Assembly: GCF_003443735.1 (NCBI RefSeq)
Contig: NZ_CP031969.1
Span: 2,728,001 to 2,792,000, forward strand
Origin: Streptomyces sp. CC0208
GTDB lineage: Bacteria > Actinomycetota > Actinomycetes > Streptomycetales > Streptomycetaceae
DNA length: 64,000 nt
Direction: 5' to 3'
Shown piece by piece: positions 46,757 to 58,705 of the stretch (position 1 is its first letter; every line of letters begins with the position of its first letter). The translations under genes and the position numbers were made by a program. Below the pieces are notes generated by a model, which did no database searches, was not told where the DNA came from, and worked only from the letters and a program-made list of their open reading frames with translations.

Positions 46757-48418
46757 GTGACCCCCCTCTACGCGCGTCACAAGCGCACCACCCTGGCCAT
46801 CGCCACCGCCGTCGCGGCCGGGGCCCTGCTCACCACCGGTCTGACCACCGGAAGTGCCGCCGCTGTGGCCGAAGGCACCGGCAAGGCCACCCTCGCGGGC
46901 GCCCCGGCCCAGCTGTCCGCGGCCGCGCGCACCTCCCTCATCAAGGAGCAGCAGGCCGACGCCGGGACCACGGCCCGGGAGATAGGCCTCGGCGCCAAGG
47001 AGAAGCTGGTCGTCAAGGACGTCGTGAGAGACGCCGACGGCACGGTCCACACCCGCTACGAGCGCACCTACGACGGCCTGCCCGTCCTCGGCGGCGACCT
47101 GGTCGTCCACGAGTCGAAGTCCGGTGCGACCGAGGGCGTCTCCAAGGCGACGAACAAGACCATCAAGGTCGCCTCCCTGACCCCGAAGCTCACCGTCGCC
47201 AAGGCCGAGGCCCAGGCGCTGACCGCCGCCAAGGCCGCGGGCTCGGACAAGACCGCCGCCGACGGCGCGCGCAAGGTGATCTGGGCCGGCTCGGGCACCC
47301 CCGTCCTCGCCTACGAGACGATCGTCGGCGGCTTCCAGGACGACGGCACCCCGAACCAGCTGCACGTCATCACCGACGCGGCCACCGGCAAGAAGCTCTA
47401 CGAGTACCAGGGCATCGAGAACGCCACCGGCACCGGCAAGAGCCTGTACTCGGGCACGGTCAGCCTGGAGACCACCCTCTCGGGCTCGACGTACCAGCTG
47501 ACCGACGGCACGCGCGGCAGCCTCAAGACGTACAACAAGTCGCACGGCACCAGCTCCTCCGCCGGCACCCTGTTCACGGACGCCGACAACACCTGGGGCA
47601 CCGGCGCCGCCTCCAGCTCCACCACGGACCAGACGGCGGCCGTCGACGCCGCCTACGGCGCGGCGGAGACCTGGGACTTCTACAAGTCCACCTTCGGCCG
47701 CAGCGGCATCAAGAACAACGGCGTCGGCGCGTACTCCCGCGTGCACTACGGCAACCAGTACGTGAACGCGTTCTGGGACGACAGCTGCTTCTGCATGACG
47801 TACGGCGACGGCGAGGGCAACGTCAGCCCGCTCACCTCGCTGGACGTGGCCGGGCACGAGATGAGCCACGGCGTCACCGCGAACACGGCGGGCCTGAACT
47901 ACTCCGGCGAGTCCGGCGGCCTCAACGAGGCGACCTCGGACATCTTCGGCACCGGTGTCGAGTTCTACGCCAACAACTCCAAGGACGTCGGTGACTACCT
48001 CATCGGCGAGAAGATCGACATCAACGGCGACGGCACCCCGCTGCGCTACATGGACAAGCCCAGCAAGGACGGCGGCTCGGCGGACTCCTGGTCCTCCTCC
48101 GTCGGCAACCTGGACGTCCACTACTCGTCGGGCGTGGCGAACCACTTCTTCTACCTGCTGTCCGAGGGCAGCGGCGCGAAGACGATCAACGGCGTGTCCT
48201 ACAACTCGCCGACGTCCAACGGCTCCACGGTCACCGGCATCGGCCGCGCCAAGGCGCTGCAGATCTGGTACAAGGCGCTGACGACGTACTTCACGTCGAC
48301 GACCAACTACAAGTCGGCGCGCACCGGCACGCTCTCCGCGGCGTCCGCCCTGTACGGCTCGACCAGCGCCGAGTACAAGGCGGTGGCGGCGGCCTGGTCC
48401 GCGGTCAACGTGAGCTAG
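46757..48418 (+). CDS. secreted thermolysin-like (M4) protease without P domain
   Basis: A 553-residue preproprotease closely similar to the preceding gene across propeptide and catalytic domain (long stretches such as RTYDGLPVLGGDLVV and NAFWDDSCFCMTYGDG are identical). It ends after the catalytic domain (SAVNVS). Zinc ligands are H367, H371 (HEMSH) and E391. Signal peptide at residues 1-35. GTG start with AAGGAG 5 nt upstream. It has its own promoter block shared with the first copy. Tandem duplication followed by gain or loss of the P domain is the simplest history. Confidence 0.95.
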   Translation: MTPLYARHKRTTLAIATAVAAGALLTTGLTTGSAAAVAEGTGKATLAGAPAQLSAAARTSLIKEQQADAGTTAREIGLGAKEKLVVKDVVRDADGTVHTRYERTYDGLPVLGGDLVVHESKSGATEGVSKATNKTIKVASLTPKLTVAKAEAQALTAAKAAGSDKTAADGARKVIWAGSGTPVLAYETIVGGFQDDGTPNQLHVITDAATGKKLYEYQGIENATGTGKSLYSGTVSLETTLSGSTYQLTDGTRGSLKTYNKSHGTSSSAGTLFTDADNTWGTGAASSSTTDQTAAVDAAYGAAETWDFYKSTFGRSGIKNNGVGAYSRVHYGNQYVNAFWDDSCFCMTYGDGEGNVSPLTSLDVAGHEMSHGVTANTAGLNYSGESGGLNEATSDIFGTGVEFYANNSKDVGDYLIGEKIDINGDGTPLRYMDKPSKDGGSADSWSSSVGNLDVHYSSGVANHFFYLLSEGSGAKTINGVSYNSPTSNGSTVTGIGRAKALQIWYKALTTYFTSTTNYKSARTGTLSAASALYGSTSAEYKAVAAAWSAVNVS

Positions 48419-48436
48419 TACCCCGAGAGGCTCCAC

Positions 48437-48475
48437 GGGCGGTACCCGGAACGAAGGCAATTCCGGGTACCGCCC
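48437..48475 (+). terminator. perfect 15-bp terminator hairpin
   Basis: GGGCGGTACCCGGAA pairs perfectly with TTCCGGGTACCGCCC around a 9-nt loop, 19 nt after the second M4 protease stop. There is no U-tract. The next gene starts only 15 nt later. Confidence 0.82.
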
Positions 48476-48489
48476 TACTCTTGGGTCCC

Positions 48490-48999
48490 ATGTCCTTCAC
48501 GTACGACGACGTCGGCGCGACCCGGCGGAGCGGTTTCTGCCCGCCCGGCTTCCACCCCCTGCATGTCCGCGCGCGCATAGGCGAGGGCCACGACGTCTTC
48601 CGGAAGGCCTCCGAGGCGGTCCTGACCTGGGAGATGCACCGCGCTCTGGGCGTGGGCATAGACGCCACCGCGGACCGCGCGGCCCCCGACGTGGACGTCA
48701 CGGTCACCCTGGCCGGTGTCATCAAGGCCCCCTGCCGGGTCGTCTGGACGGTCGAGGAACACCGCCGCGCGGGCTGGGCCTACGGCACCCTGACCGGTCA
48801 CCCCGAGTGCGGCGAGGAGTCCTTCGTCGTCGACCGCACGGGCGACGGCACGGTGTGGCTCACGGTGTCGGCCTTCAGCAGGGGCGCGAAGTGGTACTCC
48901 AGGGCCGGTGGCCCGGCGACCCGGGGCTTGCAGCACGCGTACGCGCGCAAGTGCGGGACGGTCCTGCGGAAGCTGTGCGGCGGAGAGGACGCGGGCTGA
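48490..48999 (+). CDS. DUF1990-family protein
   Basis: A 169-residue protein of the DUF1990 family (YndJ-like), with the opening FTYDDVGATR, GEGHDVFRKASEAVLTWEMH, PCRVVWTVEEHRRAGWAYGTLTGHPECGEESF and the closing FSRGAKWYSRAGGP. These are small START-like lipid- or ligand-binding folds of unknown role. No Shine-Dalgarno is seen; TACTCT (48476-48481) lies 8 nt before the ATG, so it may be leaderless, with its promoter abutting the terminator of the protease gene. Confidence 0.85.
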   Translation: MSFTYDDVGATRRSGFCPPGFHPLHVRARIGEGHDVFRKASEAVLTWEMHRALGVGIDATADRAAPDVDVTVTLAGVIKAPCRVVWTVEEHRRAGWAYGTLTGHPECGEESFVVDRTGDGTVWLTVSAFSRGAKWYSRAGGPATRGLQHAYARKCGTVLRKLCGGEDAG

Positions 49000-49031
49000 G
49001 CGGACAAGCCCGACCCGCGCCCCCCTCCGGT

Positions 49032-51650
49032 TCACCGCATGAGCACCCCGGCCCCCTCCACCACGTCCTCCGAAGGCACCGCCACCACTCCCAGTTCCGC
49101 GCCCGACGCGAGCAGTCGATGCGCGGGCAGGATGCGGACCGTGTAGCCGAAGGGGCCCGTGCGGTCCAGGGACAGCGGGCCTTCGTACACCCACCGGCCC
49201 TCCGGATCCGGGCCGCCCACCGGCTTCAGCGGGACCGTCGCCGCGTCCGCGATGCGGTCCTCCTCGTCCACCCGTCCGGAGACCGCCTGGACCTCCACGT
49301 CGTCCGGGCCCAGCGTGCCGAGGCCGACGCGGACCCGGAGCCCGAGGGTGGTGCCGAGTTCGGCCGTGGTCGTCGCGACCGTGGTCTCCACGTGGTCGAC
49401 CGTCACGTCGTGCCACTGCTCCCGCACCCTGGCCTTCCACTCGGCCAGTTCGCGCGCCGCGTCCGGGGCCATCGTGCGGTGGGCGTGGGCCGCGGGGGCG
49501 TACAGGCGCTCGACGTACTCGCGGACCATGCGGCCCGCCAGGACCTTCGGGCCCAGCAGGGTGAGCGTCTGGCGGACCATCTCGATCCAGCGGTCGGGCA
49601 GGCCGCCCTGGCCGCGCTCGTAGAAGCGGGGGGTCACCCGCTGTTCGAGCAGGTCGTAGAGGGCGTCGGCCTCTATGTCGTCGCGGCGGTCGGGATCGGT
49701 CCCCACCCCGTCGGCCGTCGGGATCGACCAGCCGAAGTCGGGCTGGAACCACTCGTCCCACCAGCCGTCGAGGACGGAGAGGTTCAGGCAGCCGTTCAGC
49801 GCCGCCTTCATCCCGCTCGTCCCGCACGCCTCCAGCGGCCGCAGCGGGTTGTTGAGCCAGATGTCGCAGCCCGGGTAGAGCTTCTGCGCCATCGCCATCC
49901 CGTAGTCGGGCAGGAAGACGATCCGGTGGCGGACCCGCGGGTCGTCGGCGAACCGCACCAGCTCCTGGACCAGCCGCTTCCCGCCGTCGTCCGCCGGGTG
50001 CGCCTTGCCCGCCACCACGATCTGGATCGGGCGCTCGGGGTGCAGCAGCAGATCCATCAGACGGTCGCGATCCCGCAGCATGAGGGTGAGCCGCTTGTAC
50101 GACGGGACGCGGCGCGCGAATCCGATCGTCAGCACATCGGGGTCGAGGACGCCGTCGATCCAGCCCAACTCCGCGGTCCCGGCGCCGCGTTGACGCCAGG
50201 ACGCGCGCAGCCGCTCGCGCACCTCCGTCACCAGCTGCTCCCGCAGCGAACGACGCAGTTCCCAGATGTCCTGGTCGGGGATGTCCCCCACGGCGTCCCA
50301 GCGTTCCGAGCCGCCGACGGTCAGCGCGTCCTCGGTGCGCTGGGCGCCGATCTGCCGGGCGCCGAGCCGGAACACCTCGGGCGCGACCCAGGTCGGGGCG
50401 TGCACCCCGTTGGTCACGGAGGTGATCGGCACCTCCTCCGGGTCGAATCCCGGCCAGAGTCCGGAGAACATCTCCCGGCTGACCTGCCCGTGCAACAGGG
50501 AGACGCCGTTGGCGCGTTGGGCCAGGCGCAGGCCCATCACGGCCATGTTGAACAGGTTGGGTTCGCCGCCCTGGTAGGTCTCCATGCCCAACGCCAGGAT
50601 TCGGCCCACGTCCATGCGCGGGAGCTCGGCGTCGGGGCCGAAGTGCCGGGCGACCAGTTCCCGGTCGAAGCGGTCGATGCCGGCCGGGACGGGGGTGTGC
50701 GTGGTGAACACGGTCCCCGCCCGGACCGCCTCCAGGCCCGCGTCGAAGTCGAGGCCCTGGTCGCAGAGTTCGGCGATCCGCTCCAGGCCGAGGAACCCGG
50801 CGTGCCCCTCGTTGGTGTGGAAGACCTCGGGGTCGGCGTGGCCGGTCAGCCGGCAGTACGTGCGGACGGCGCGGACACCCCCTATGCCCAGCAGCATCTC
50901 CTGGAGCAGGCGGTGTTCGCTGCCGCCGCCGTAGAGCCGGTCGGTCACCCCGCGTTCGCCGAGGTCGTTCTCCTCGACGTCGGAGTCCAGCATCAGCAGG
51001 GGCACCCGGCCGACCTGGGCGAGCCAGATCCGGGCGTGCAGCTGCTTGGCGCCGGGGAGGGCCAGCGACACCTGTGCCGGGGTGCCGTCGGCCTCCCTCA
51101 GCAGCGCCACCGGCAGCTCGTTGGGGTCCAGGACCGGATAGTGCTCCTGCTGCCAGCCGTCCCGGGACAGGGACTGGCGGAAGTAGCCGTGGCGGTACAG
51201 CAGGCCCACGCCGATCAGCGGTACGCCCAGGTCACTGGCCGCCTTCAGATGGTCGCCGGCCAGGATTCCCAGTCCGCCGGAGTACTGCGGCAGGGCAGCG
51301 GTGACGCCGAACTCGGGTGAGAAGTAGGCGACGGCCGCCGGGAGTTCACCGGGATGGGCCTGGTACCAGCGCTCCCCGGTGACGTAGTCGTGGAGATCGT
51401 CGGCCACCGCGGTGAGCCGGCGCAGGAAGCGGCGGTCCTCGGCGAGTTCGGCGAGCCGGGCGGGGCGCACGCTGCCGAGCAGCCGTACGGGATCACCGCC
51501 CGACGCGGCCCAGTGCTCCGGGTCGACGGACTGGAAGAGATCACGGGTCTCCGCGTGCCAGGACCAGCGCAGATTGCGCGCCAGATCGCTCAGGGGCCGC
51601 AGGGCATCGGGGAGTAGGGGTCGGACGGTGAATCGACGGATCGCCTTCAC
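49032..51650 (-). CDS. glgP: alpha-glucan (maltodextrin/glycogen) phosphorylase
   Basis: An 872-residue GT35 phosphorylase of the type with an N-terminal DUF3417 domain (FTVRPLLPDALRPLSDLARNLRWSWHAETRDLF), releasing glucose 1-phosphate from alpha-1,4-glucans. Conserved parts are YFSPEFGVTAALPQYSGGLG, FHTNEGHAGFL, VTNGVHAPTW and the PLP-lysine region PLEACGTSGMKAALNG. GTG at 51650 with GAGGTGG upstream fits the family N-terminus. It is transcribed away from the glgE operon, the subtilisin gene lying between. GlgP could feed or consume the same glucan pool. Confidence 0.95.
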   Translation of the reverse strand: MKAIRRFTVRPLLPDALRPLSDLARNLRWSWHAETRDLFQSVDPEHWAASGGDPVRLLGSVRPARLAELAEDRRFLRRLTAVADDLHDYVTGERWYQAHPGELPAAVAYFSPEFGVTAALPQYSGGLGILAGDHLKAASDLGVPLIGVGLLYRHGYFRQSLSRDGWQQEHYPVLDPNELPVALLREADGTPAQVSLALPGAKQLHARIWLAQVGRVPLLMLDSDVEENDLGERGVTDRLYGGGSEHRLLQEMLLGIGGVRAVRTYCRLTGHADPEVFHTNEGHAGFLGLERIAELCDQGLDFDAGLEAVRAGTVFTTHTPVPAGIDRFDRELVARHFGPDAELPRMDVGRILALGMETYQGGEPNLFNMAVMGLRLAQRANGVSLLHGQVSREMFSGLWPGFDPEEVPITSVTNGVHAPTWVAPEVFRLGARQIGAQRTEDALTVGGSERWDAVGDIPDQDIWELRRSLREQLVTEVRERLRASWRQRGAGTAELGWIDGVLDPDVLTIGFARRVPSYKRLTLMLRDRDRLMDLLLHPERPIQIVVAGKAHPADDGGKRLVQELVRFADDPRVRHRIVFLPDYGMAMAQKLYPGCDIWLNNPLRPLEACGTSGMKAALNGCLNLSVLDGWWDEWFQPDFGWSIPTADGVGTDPDRRDDIEADALYDLLEQRVTPRFYERGQGGLPDRWIEMVRQTLTLLGPKVLAGRMVREYVERLYAPAAHAHRTMAPDAARELAEWKARVREQWHDVTVDHVETTVATTTAELGTTLGLRVRVGLGTLGPDDVEVQAVSGRVDEEDRIADAATVPLKPVGGPDPEGRWVYEGPLSLDRTGPFGYTVRILPAHRLLASGAELGVVAVPSEDVVEGAGVLMR

Positions 51651-51980
51651 ATTCCACCTCGGCGCGCGAGCGGAGTGGGACACACGACGGTGTGCGTCCC
51701 GTCTTCAACCTCGACCGTATCCGGGCGGAGGGTCTCGTCACCACGGCGCGGTTCACGGCGGAAGGCCGTGTCACCCCCAAGCCGTTCCGCATCGAACAGT
51801 CCGGAAATCACCGCAACCTCCCCACGTCCCCCGATAGCCGATATGGCCGATTACACCCCCACAGGCGTCCTTGTGGTACTTCACACCGCACGAGAGGCTT
51901 CCCCATGGCGTGTCGGCCGCCGCCGGGTGATCCGGCGGACCGCGGCCGCGTACGCCGAGCTGAGGAGGGGAACGCACGTC
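51651..51980. other. 330-nt divergent promoter region between glgP and the subtilisin-like gene
   Basis: Non-coding region holding the promoters of both genes, slightly richer in A and T near 51800-51860. I see no clear -10/-35 pair, riboswitch or strong dyad. Open frames through it lack Streptomyces codon bias. Confidence 0.5.
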
Positions 51981-53183
51981 ATGGCACGGACGCGAGAACG
52001 GCGTCTGCGCTGGGTGGGGGGCCTGACCGCGGCGAGCTGCGCTGCCGCACTTTCGGCCATCACCCTGCCCGCGCACGCCGCATCGGAGGGGCGGATACTC
52101 GGCGCCGGAGAGCCCGGTTCCGTCAGCGGGAGCTACCTGGTGACACTCAAGGGGGGAACGAAGGCACCCTCGGCGACCGGTAAGCGTCTCGCCGAGAAGT
52201 ACGGGGCGAGAATCAGCCATACCTACGACACGGTCCTCAACGGCTATGCCGTCCGGGCCGACGAGAGACAGGCCCGGAGACTCGCGGCGGACCCCCGGGT
52301 GACCTCGGTCGTCCAGGACACCCGGGTGACCCTGGAGGGCACCCAGAAGAACCCGCCGTCCTGGGGCCTCGACCGCGTCGACCAGCCGAAGCCGTCGTTG
52401 GACAGGTCCTACACCTGGCCGCGGTCCGCGGGCGCCGGGACGACGGTGTACGTGATCGACACCGGCATCCGGATCTCCCACAGGGACTTCGGGGGCCGCG
52501 CGTCCTACGGCTGGGACTTCGTCCAAGGCGACGGCTCGGCGGGCGACGGCAACGGCCACGGCACCCATGTGGCGGCCACCGTCGCGGGTGTCGGGTACGG
52601 CGTCGCCAAAAAGGCCGAGGTGGTCGCCGTACGCGTCCTCGACAACACCGGATCGGGCACGACCACCCAGGTCATCGCCGGTATCGACTGGGTGACGCAG
52701 CATGCGCGCAGGCCGGCGGTCGCCAACCTCAGCCTGGCCGGCTATCACAGCGCCGCACTGGACGCCGCCGTACGCGCCTCCATCGCGTCCGGGGTGACCT
52801 ACACGGTCGCCGCGGGCAACGACGGGCAGTCGGCCGGGCTCTACTCGCCCGCCGACGTACGCCAGGCGATCACGGTCGGCGCGACCGACCAGAAGGACCG
52901 GCGGGCGGGCTTCTCCAACTACGGCCCGTCCCTCGACCTCTTCGCACCAGGAGTCTCGATCACCTCGGCGGCCATCACCAGTGACACCGCCAGGGCGACC
53001 TCCTCGGGTACGTCGATGGCGTCCCCGCACGCGGCCGGCGCGGCCGCGCTGTACCTGGCCGACCATCCGAGGGCCACTCCGGCACAGGTTTGCAAAGCGC
53101 TGGTGAAATCGGCGGCGACCGGGAAGGTGTCCGGTCGTGGGGCCGGTTCACCGGACAGACTCCTCCAGGTGCGCGGTTCCTAG
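51981..53183 (+). CDS. secreted subtilisin-like (S8) protease
   Basis: A 400-residue preproprotease: signal peptide (1-34, ending PAHA), I9 inhibitor propeptide ([10 protein letters not shown]...[16 protein letters not shown]) and S8 catalytic domain. The triad is D160 (VIDTGI), H193 (GHGTHVA) and S345 ([12 protein letters not shown]), with AAGND supplying the oxyanion Asn. The [14 protein letters not shown] junction is typical of the aqualysin/proteinase K subgroup. GAGGGG lies about 11 nt before the ATG. A strong terminator separates it from glgE. Confidence 0.95.
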   Translation: MARTRERRLRWVGGLTAASCAAALSAITLPAHAASEGRILGAGEPGSVSGSYLVTLKGGTKAPSATGKRLAEKYGARISHTYDTVLNGYAVRADERQARRLAADPRVTSVVQDTRVTLEGTQKNPPSWGLDRVDQPKPSLDRSYTWPRSAGAGTTVYVIDTGIRISHRDFGGRASYGWDFVQGDGSAGDGNGHGTHVAATVAGVGYGVAKKAEVVAVRVLDNTGSGTTTQVIAGIDWVTQHARRPAVANLSLAGYHSAALDAAVRASIASGVTYTVAAGNDGQSAGLYSPADVRQAITVGATDQKDRRAGFSNYGPSLDLFAPGVSITSAAITSDTARATSSGTSMASPHAAGAAALYLADHPRATPAQVCKALVKSAATGKVSGRGAGSPDRLLQVRGS

Positions 53184-53200
53184 GGGAAGTGTCCGCAAAG

Positions 53201-53232
53201 CGGTCCCGTTCGGCCAGAACGGGGCCGGTTTT
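53201..53232 (+). terminator. terminator of the subtilisin-like gene
   Basis: CGGTCCCGTTC pairs with GAACGGGGCCG (one G-U pair) around a 5-nt loop, followed by GTTTT. Confidence 0.8.
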
Positions 53233-53259
53233 GTGTAAAGACATACGCGTGAGTAGTTA
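53231..53259 (+). promoter_or_regulatory. candidate glgE operon promoter
   Basis: TTGTGT (53231-53236) and TAGTTA (53254-53259) with a 17-nt spacer, directly after the preceding terminator. It would give a leader of about 135 nt before glgE. The match to housekeeping consensus is moderate. Confidence 0.35.
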
Positions 53260-53399
53260 GCAAAGTGCCGGATTGCTCACCCGAAGAGGGTGGGAAGGCT
53301 CCTCCGGTACACGCCTCAGGTAGGTTCACCGGTACGCCCCGCAGGACCACCTCCCCACATCCATCCGCCCACCCGAAGTTGACGCGGACAGGAGCGGTC

Positions 53400-55486
53400 A
53401 TGCCCGCCACGCACCAACCGTCAGCACCCCTGACGTCCAGCACCGACGCATCCACCAAGCGCGCCGTCGACCCCGGACCACCGCCCCAGGAGCGACCCTC
53501 CACCCAAGCGGAACCGGCTCCGGTCGTCGGGCGCATACCCGTCCTCGACGTCCGCCCGGTCGTCCAGCGCGGACGCCGGCCCGCCAAGGCGGTCACCGGT
53601 GAGACCTTCGAGATCTCGGCCACCGTGTTCCGTGAGGGTCATGACGCGGTCGCCGCCAATGTCGTACTGAAGGATCCGGACGGCCGCGCCGGACCCTGGA
53701 CACCCATGCGAGAACTGGCCCCGGGCACCGACCGCTGGGGCGCCACCGTCTCCGCGGACACGCCCGGCCTGTGGACCTTCGCCGTCGAGGCCTGGGGCGA
53801 TCCCATCACCACCTGGCGGCACCACGCCCAGATCAAGATCCCGGCCGGCATGGACACCGAACTGGTCCTGGAGGAGGGCGCCCGGCTCTACGAACGGGCC
53901 GCGGCCGGAGTCCCCGACGACGGGCGCAACGGTGTGATCCTCGCGGCCGTCCGCGCCCTGCGCGACGAGACCCGGCCGGCCGCCGCCCGCCTCGCCGCCG
54001 CGCTGACGCCGGAGGTGGACGCCGTGCTGGCGCGGTATCCGTTGCGTGAGTTGATCACGGCGTCGGAGTCGTTGCCGCTGCTGGTGGAGCGGGAGCGGGC
54101 GTTGTTCGGGTCGTGGTACGAGTTCTTCCCGCGCTCGGAGGGCACGCCGGAGCGTCCGCACGGCACGTTCCGTACGGCGGCCCGCCGGCTGCCGGCGATC
54201 GCCGCGATGGGCTTCGACGTGGTCTACCTGCCGCCGATCCATCCGATCGGCACGACGTTCCGCAAGGGCCGCAACAACACCCTGTCCGCCGGCCCGGACG
54301 ATGTGGGCGTGCCGTGGGCGATCGGCTCGCCGGAGGGCGGCCATGACGCGGTCCACCCGGACCTGGGCACGATCGAGGACTTCGACTGGTTCGTGAAGGA
54401 AGCCGGGCGGCAGGGTCTGGAGGTCGCGCTGGACTTCGCCCTGCAGTGCTCGCCGGACCATCCGTGGGTGCACAAGCATCCGGAGTGGTTCCATCACCGC
54501 CCCGACGGCACCATCGCCTATGCGGAGAACCCGCCGAAGAAGTACCAGGACATCTACCCGATCGCCTTCGACGCCGATCTGGACGGGCTGGTCGCGGAGA
54601 CGCTGCGGGTGCTGCGGCACTGGATGGGCCACGGGGTGCGGATCTTCCGGGTGGACAACCCGCACACCAAGCCGGTGGTGTTCTGGGAGCGGGTGATCGC
54701 CGACATCAACGCCACCGACCCGGATGTGATCTTCCTGGCGGAGGCGTTCACGCGGCCGGCGATGATGCACACCCTGGCCCAGATCGGCTTCCAGCAGTCC
54801 TACACCTACTTCACCTGGCGCAACACCAAGGAAGAGCTCACCGAGTACCTGACGGAGCTCTCGGGTGAGGCGGCCTCCTACATGCGGCCGAACTTCTTCG
54901 CCAACACCCCCGACATCCTGCACGCCTTCCTGCAGCACGGCGGCCGTGGCGCGTTCGCGCTGCGCGCGGTCCTGGCCGCCACCCTCTCCCCCACGTGGGG
55001 CATCTACTCCGGCTACGAACTCGCCGAGAGCACCCCGCTGCGCGAGGGCAGCGAGGAGTACCTGGACTCGGAGAAGTACCAGCTCAAGACCCGCGACTGG
55101 GACAGGGGCGACTCCCTCGCCCCCCTGATCACCCAGCTCAACACCATCCGGCGGGAGAATCCGGCCCTACGGCAGTTGCGCGACCTCCACTTCCACCACG
55201 CGGACAAGGACGAAGTGATCGCGTACTCGAAGCAAAGCGGCTCGAACACGGTTCTGGTGGTCGTGAACCTCGACCCGCACCACACCCAGGAGGCCACGGT
55301 CTCGTTGGACATGCCGCAACTCGGCCTCGATTGGCACGAGTCGGTGCCGGTGCGCGACGAGCTCACCGGTGAGACCTATCACTGGGGCAGGACGAACTAC
55401 GTGCGTCTCGAACCGGGCACGCGCCCCGCGCACATCCTCACCGTCCTGCGACCGTCCACCCCGCAGATCGGAGGGTCACCCACAAT

Positions 55487-55490
<4 letters not shown>
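53400..55490 (+). CDS. glgE: maltosyltransferase GlgE (maltose-1-phosphate:glucan)
   Basis: A 696-residue GH13_3 enzyme that extends alpha-1,4-glucan with maltosyl units from maltose 1-phosphate. After a Thr/Pro-rich leader of about 50 residues come the N-terminal beta domain, helical insert, barrel and C-terminal beta domain. The nucleophile is D419 in [10 protein letters not shown] and the acid/base E448 in FLAEAFTRP; their 29-residue spacing equals that of the S. coelicolor enzyme (D394/E423, from memory). AGGAG precedes the ATG by 8 nt. It overlaps treS by 4 bp. Codon use between about 54020 and 54900 is richer in TTG and CGG than the flanks. Confidence 0.96.
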
Positions 55491-57187
<1,697 letters not shown>

Positions 57188-57197
57188 AAGACGAGGA

Positions 57198-57231
57198 CCC
57201 GGGTGGGGCGGTTTCCACCGTCCCACCCGGG
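57198..57231 (+). terminator. intercistronic hairpin between treS and mak
   Basis: CCCGGGTGGGGCGG pairs with CCGTCCCACCCGGG (14 pairs including one G-U) around a 6-nt loop, starting 10 nt after the treS stop. With no U-tract, it may be a partial terminator or an mRNA stabiliser within the operon. Confidence 0.6.
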
Positions 57232-57283
57232 GCACGCATCAGTAACACCCCGACCAGCCAGCCCGGGGAAAGGACGCCACGCC

Positions 57284-58672
57284 ATGTCGGAAGCCGTCAC
57301 CCGTACCGCCACGACAAGTCCAGGCCTCCTCGCCTCACTGGACCCCCTCCTGCGCGAGTGGCTGCCGCGGCAGCGCTGGTTCGCGGGCAAGGGGCGCCCG
57401 GTCACCGGGTTCTCCCTGGTGGAGGCCACCGAGCTGCTGCCACCCACCGCCAAGCTCGGTCTGTACCACCTGCTGGTCCGCGCCCATCAGCCACTCACCG
57501 TGGGCGCCCCGCCGCACCCCGGGGACTGCTACCAGCTCCTGATAGGCGTGCGCGAGGCGCTGCCGCCCCGGCTGGCGCCCGCGCTGATCGGCCATGTCGA
57601 GGAGGGCCCGCTCGCCGGGCGTACCGCGTACGACGCCCTCCACGACCCACTGCCCGCCGAACTGCTCCTGGAGGCGATCCGCTCCGGGAGCCGGATCGGC
57701 GGGCTGCGTTTCGAACGGGACCCGCACCAGGAGATCCGCGAGGGTCTGGTGGCCCGGGTGATGACCGCCGAGCAGTCCAACTCGTCGATCGTCTACGGAG
57801 ATACGTTCATCCTGAAACTCCTGCGCCGGATCGTGCCCGGCGTCAACCCCGACCTTGAGCTGCCGCTGGCGCTGGCCCGCGAGGGCTGCCCCCGGGTGCC
57901 CGCGCCGACGGGGTGGCTGCGGGCGGAGCTGGCGGGAGAGCCGTACACCCTGGGGGTGCTCCAGCCCTTCGTGCAGGGTGCTTCGGACGGCTGGGAGCTG
58001 GCCCTGCGGGAGCTCGCCAAGGGCGAGGACTTCAGCGCCGAGGCGCACGCGCTCGGGCGGGCCACCGCCGAGGTGCACACCGCGCTGGCCCGGGCGCTGC
58101 CGACCGTGACGCTGGGCCACCAGCAGCTCCAGATGCTGGTCGACGGCATGATCGAGCGGCTGGAGGCGGCCGTGCAGGCGGTCCCCGCGCTGCGGCCGCA
58201 CGCGCCGGGCCTGCGCTCCGCCTTCACCGCGCTGGGCGACCTCGCCTCCGAGGGCCGCACCTGGACCGCGCAGCGCATCCACGGCGACCTCCACCTCGGC
58301 CAGTGTCTGCGCTCGGCCGCCGGACACTGGTCGCTCATCGACTTCGAGGGCGAGCCGTCCAAGCCGCTCTCCGAACGCCGGCTGCCGCAGCCCACGGCCC
58401 GGGACGTCGCCGGGATGCTGCGCTCCTTCGACTACGCGGCACACTCGACCGACCTGCCGGTACCGGGCTGGGCCGAGGCGTGCCGGGCCGCGTACTGTTC
58501 CGGATACGCCGAGGTCAGCGGCGTGGACCCGCGGACCGATCCGGTGCTGCTGCGCGCGTACGAGACCGACAAGGCGATCTACGAAGTCGTCTACGAGGCC
58601 CGGCACCGCCCGGACTGGCTGCAGGTGCCGATGGCCGCGGTCGCGCGGTACGCGACCACCGACCCGATCTGA
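57284..58672 (+). CDS. mak: maltokinase (Pep2)
   Basis: A 462-residue kinase that phosphorylates maltose to maltose 1-phosphate, the GlgE donor. The N-terminal cap contains LREWLPRQRWFAGKGRPVT, typical of maltokinases. The catalytic loop is HGDLHLGQCL and the metal-binding motif IDFEGEPSKPL, followed by RDVAGMLRSFDYAA. ATG at 57284 with GGAAAGGA upstream. It lies between treS (96-nt gap with hairpin) and glgB (33-nt gap), completing the trehalose-to-glucan route. Confidence 0.95.
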   Translation: MSEAVTRTATTSPGLLASLDPLLREWLPRQRWFAGKGRPVTGFSLVEATELLPPTAKLGLYHLLVRAHQPLTVGAPPHPGDCYQLLIGVREALPPRLAPALIGHVEEGPLAGRTAYDALHDPLPAELLLEAIRSGSRIGGLRFERDPHQEIREGLVARVMTAEQSNSSIVYGDTFILKLLRRIVPGVNPDLELPLALAREGCPRVPAPTGWLRAELAGEPYTLGVLQPFVQGASDGWELALRELAKGEDFSAEAHALGRATAEVHTALARALPTVTLGHQQLQMLVDGMIERLEAAVQAVPALRPHAPGLRSAFTALGDLASEGRTWTAQRIHGDLHLGQCLRSAAGHWSLIDFEGEPSKPLSERRLPQPTARDVAGMLRSFDYAAHSTDLPVPGWAEACRAAYCSGYAEVSGVDPRTDPVLLRAYETDKAIYEVVYEARHRPDWLQVPMAAVARYATTDPI

Positions 58673-58705
58673 TCCGACCTGACCTTCGCCTAGGAGGCTC
58701 CGCCA

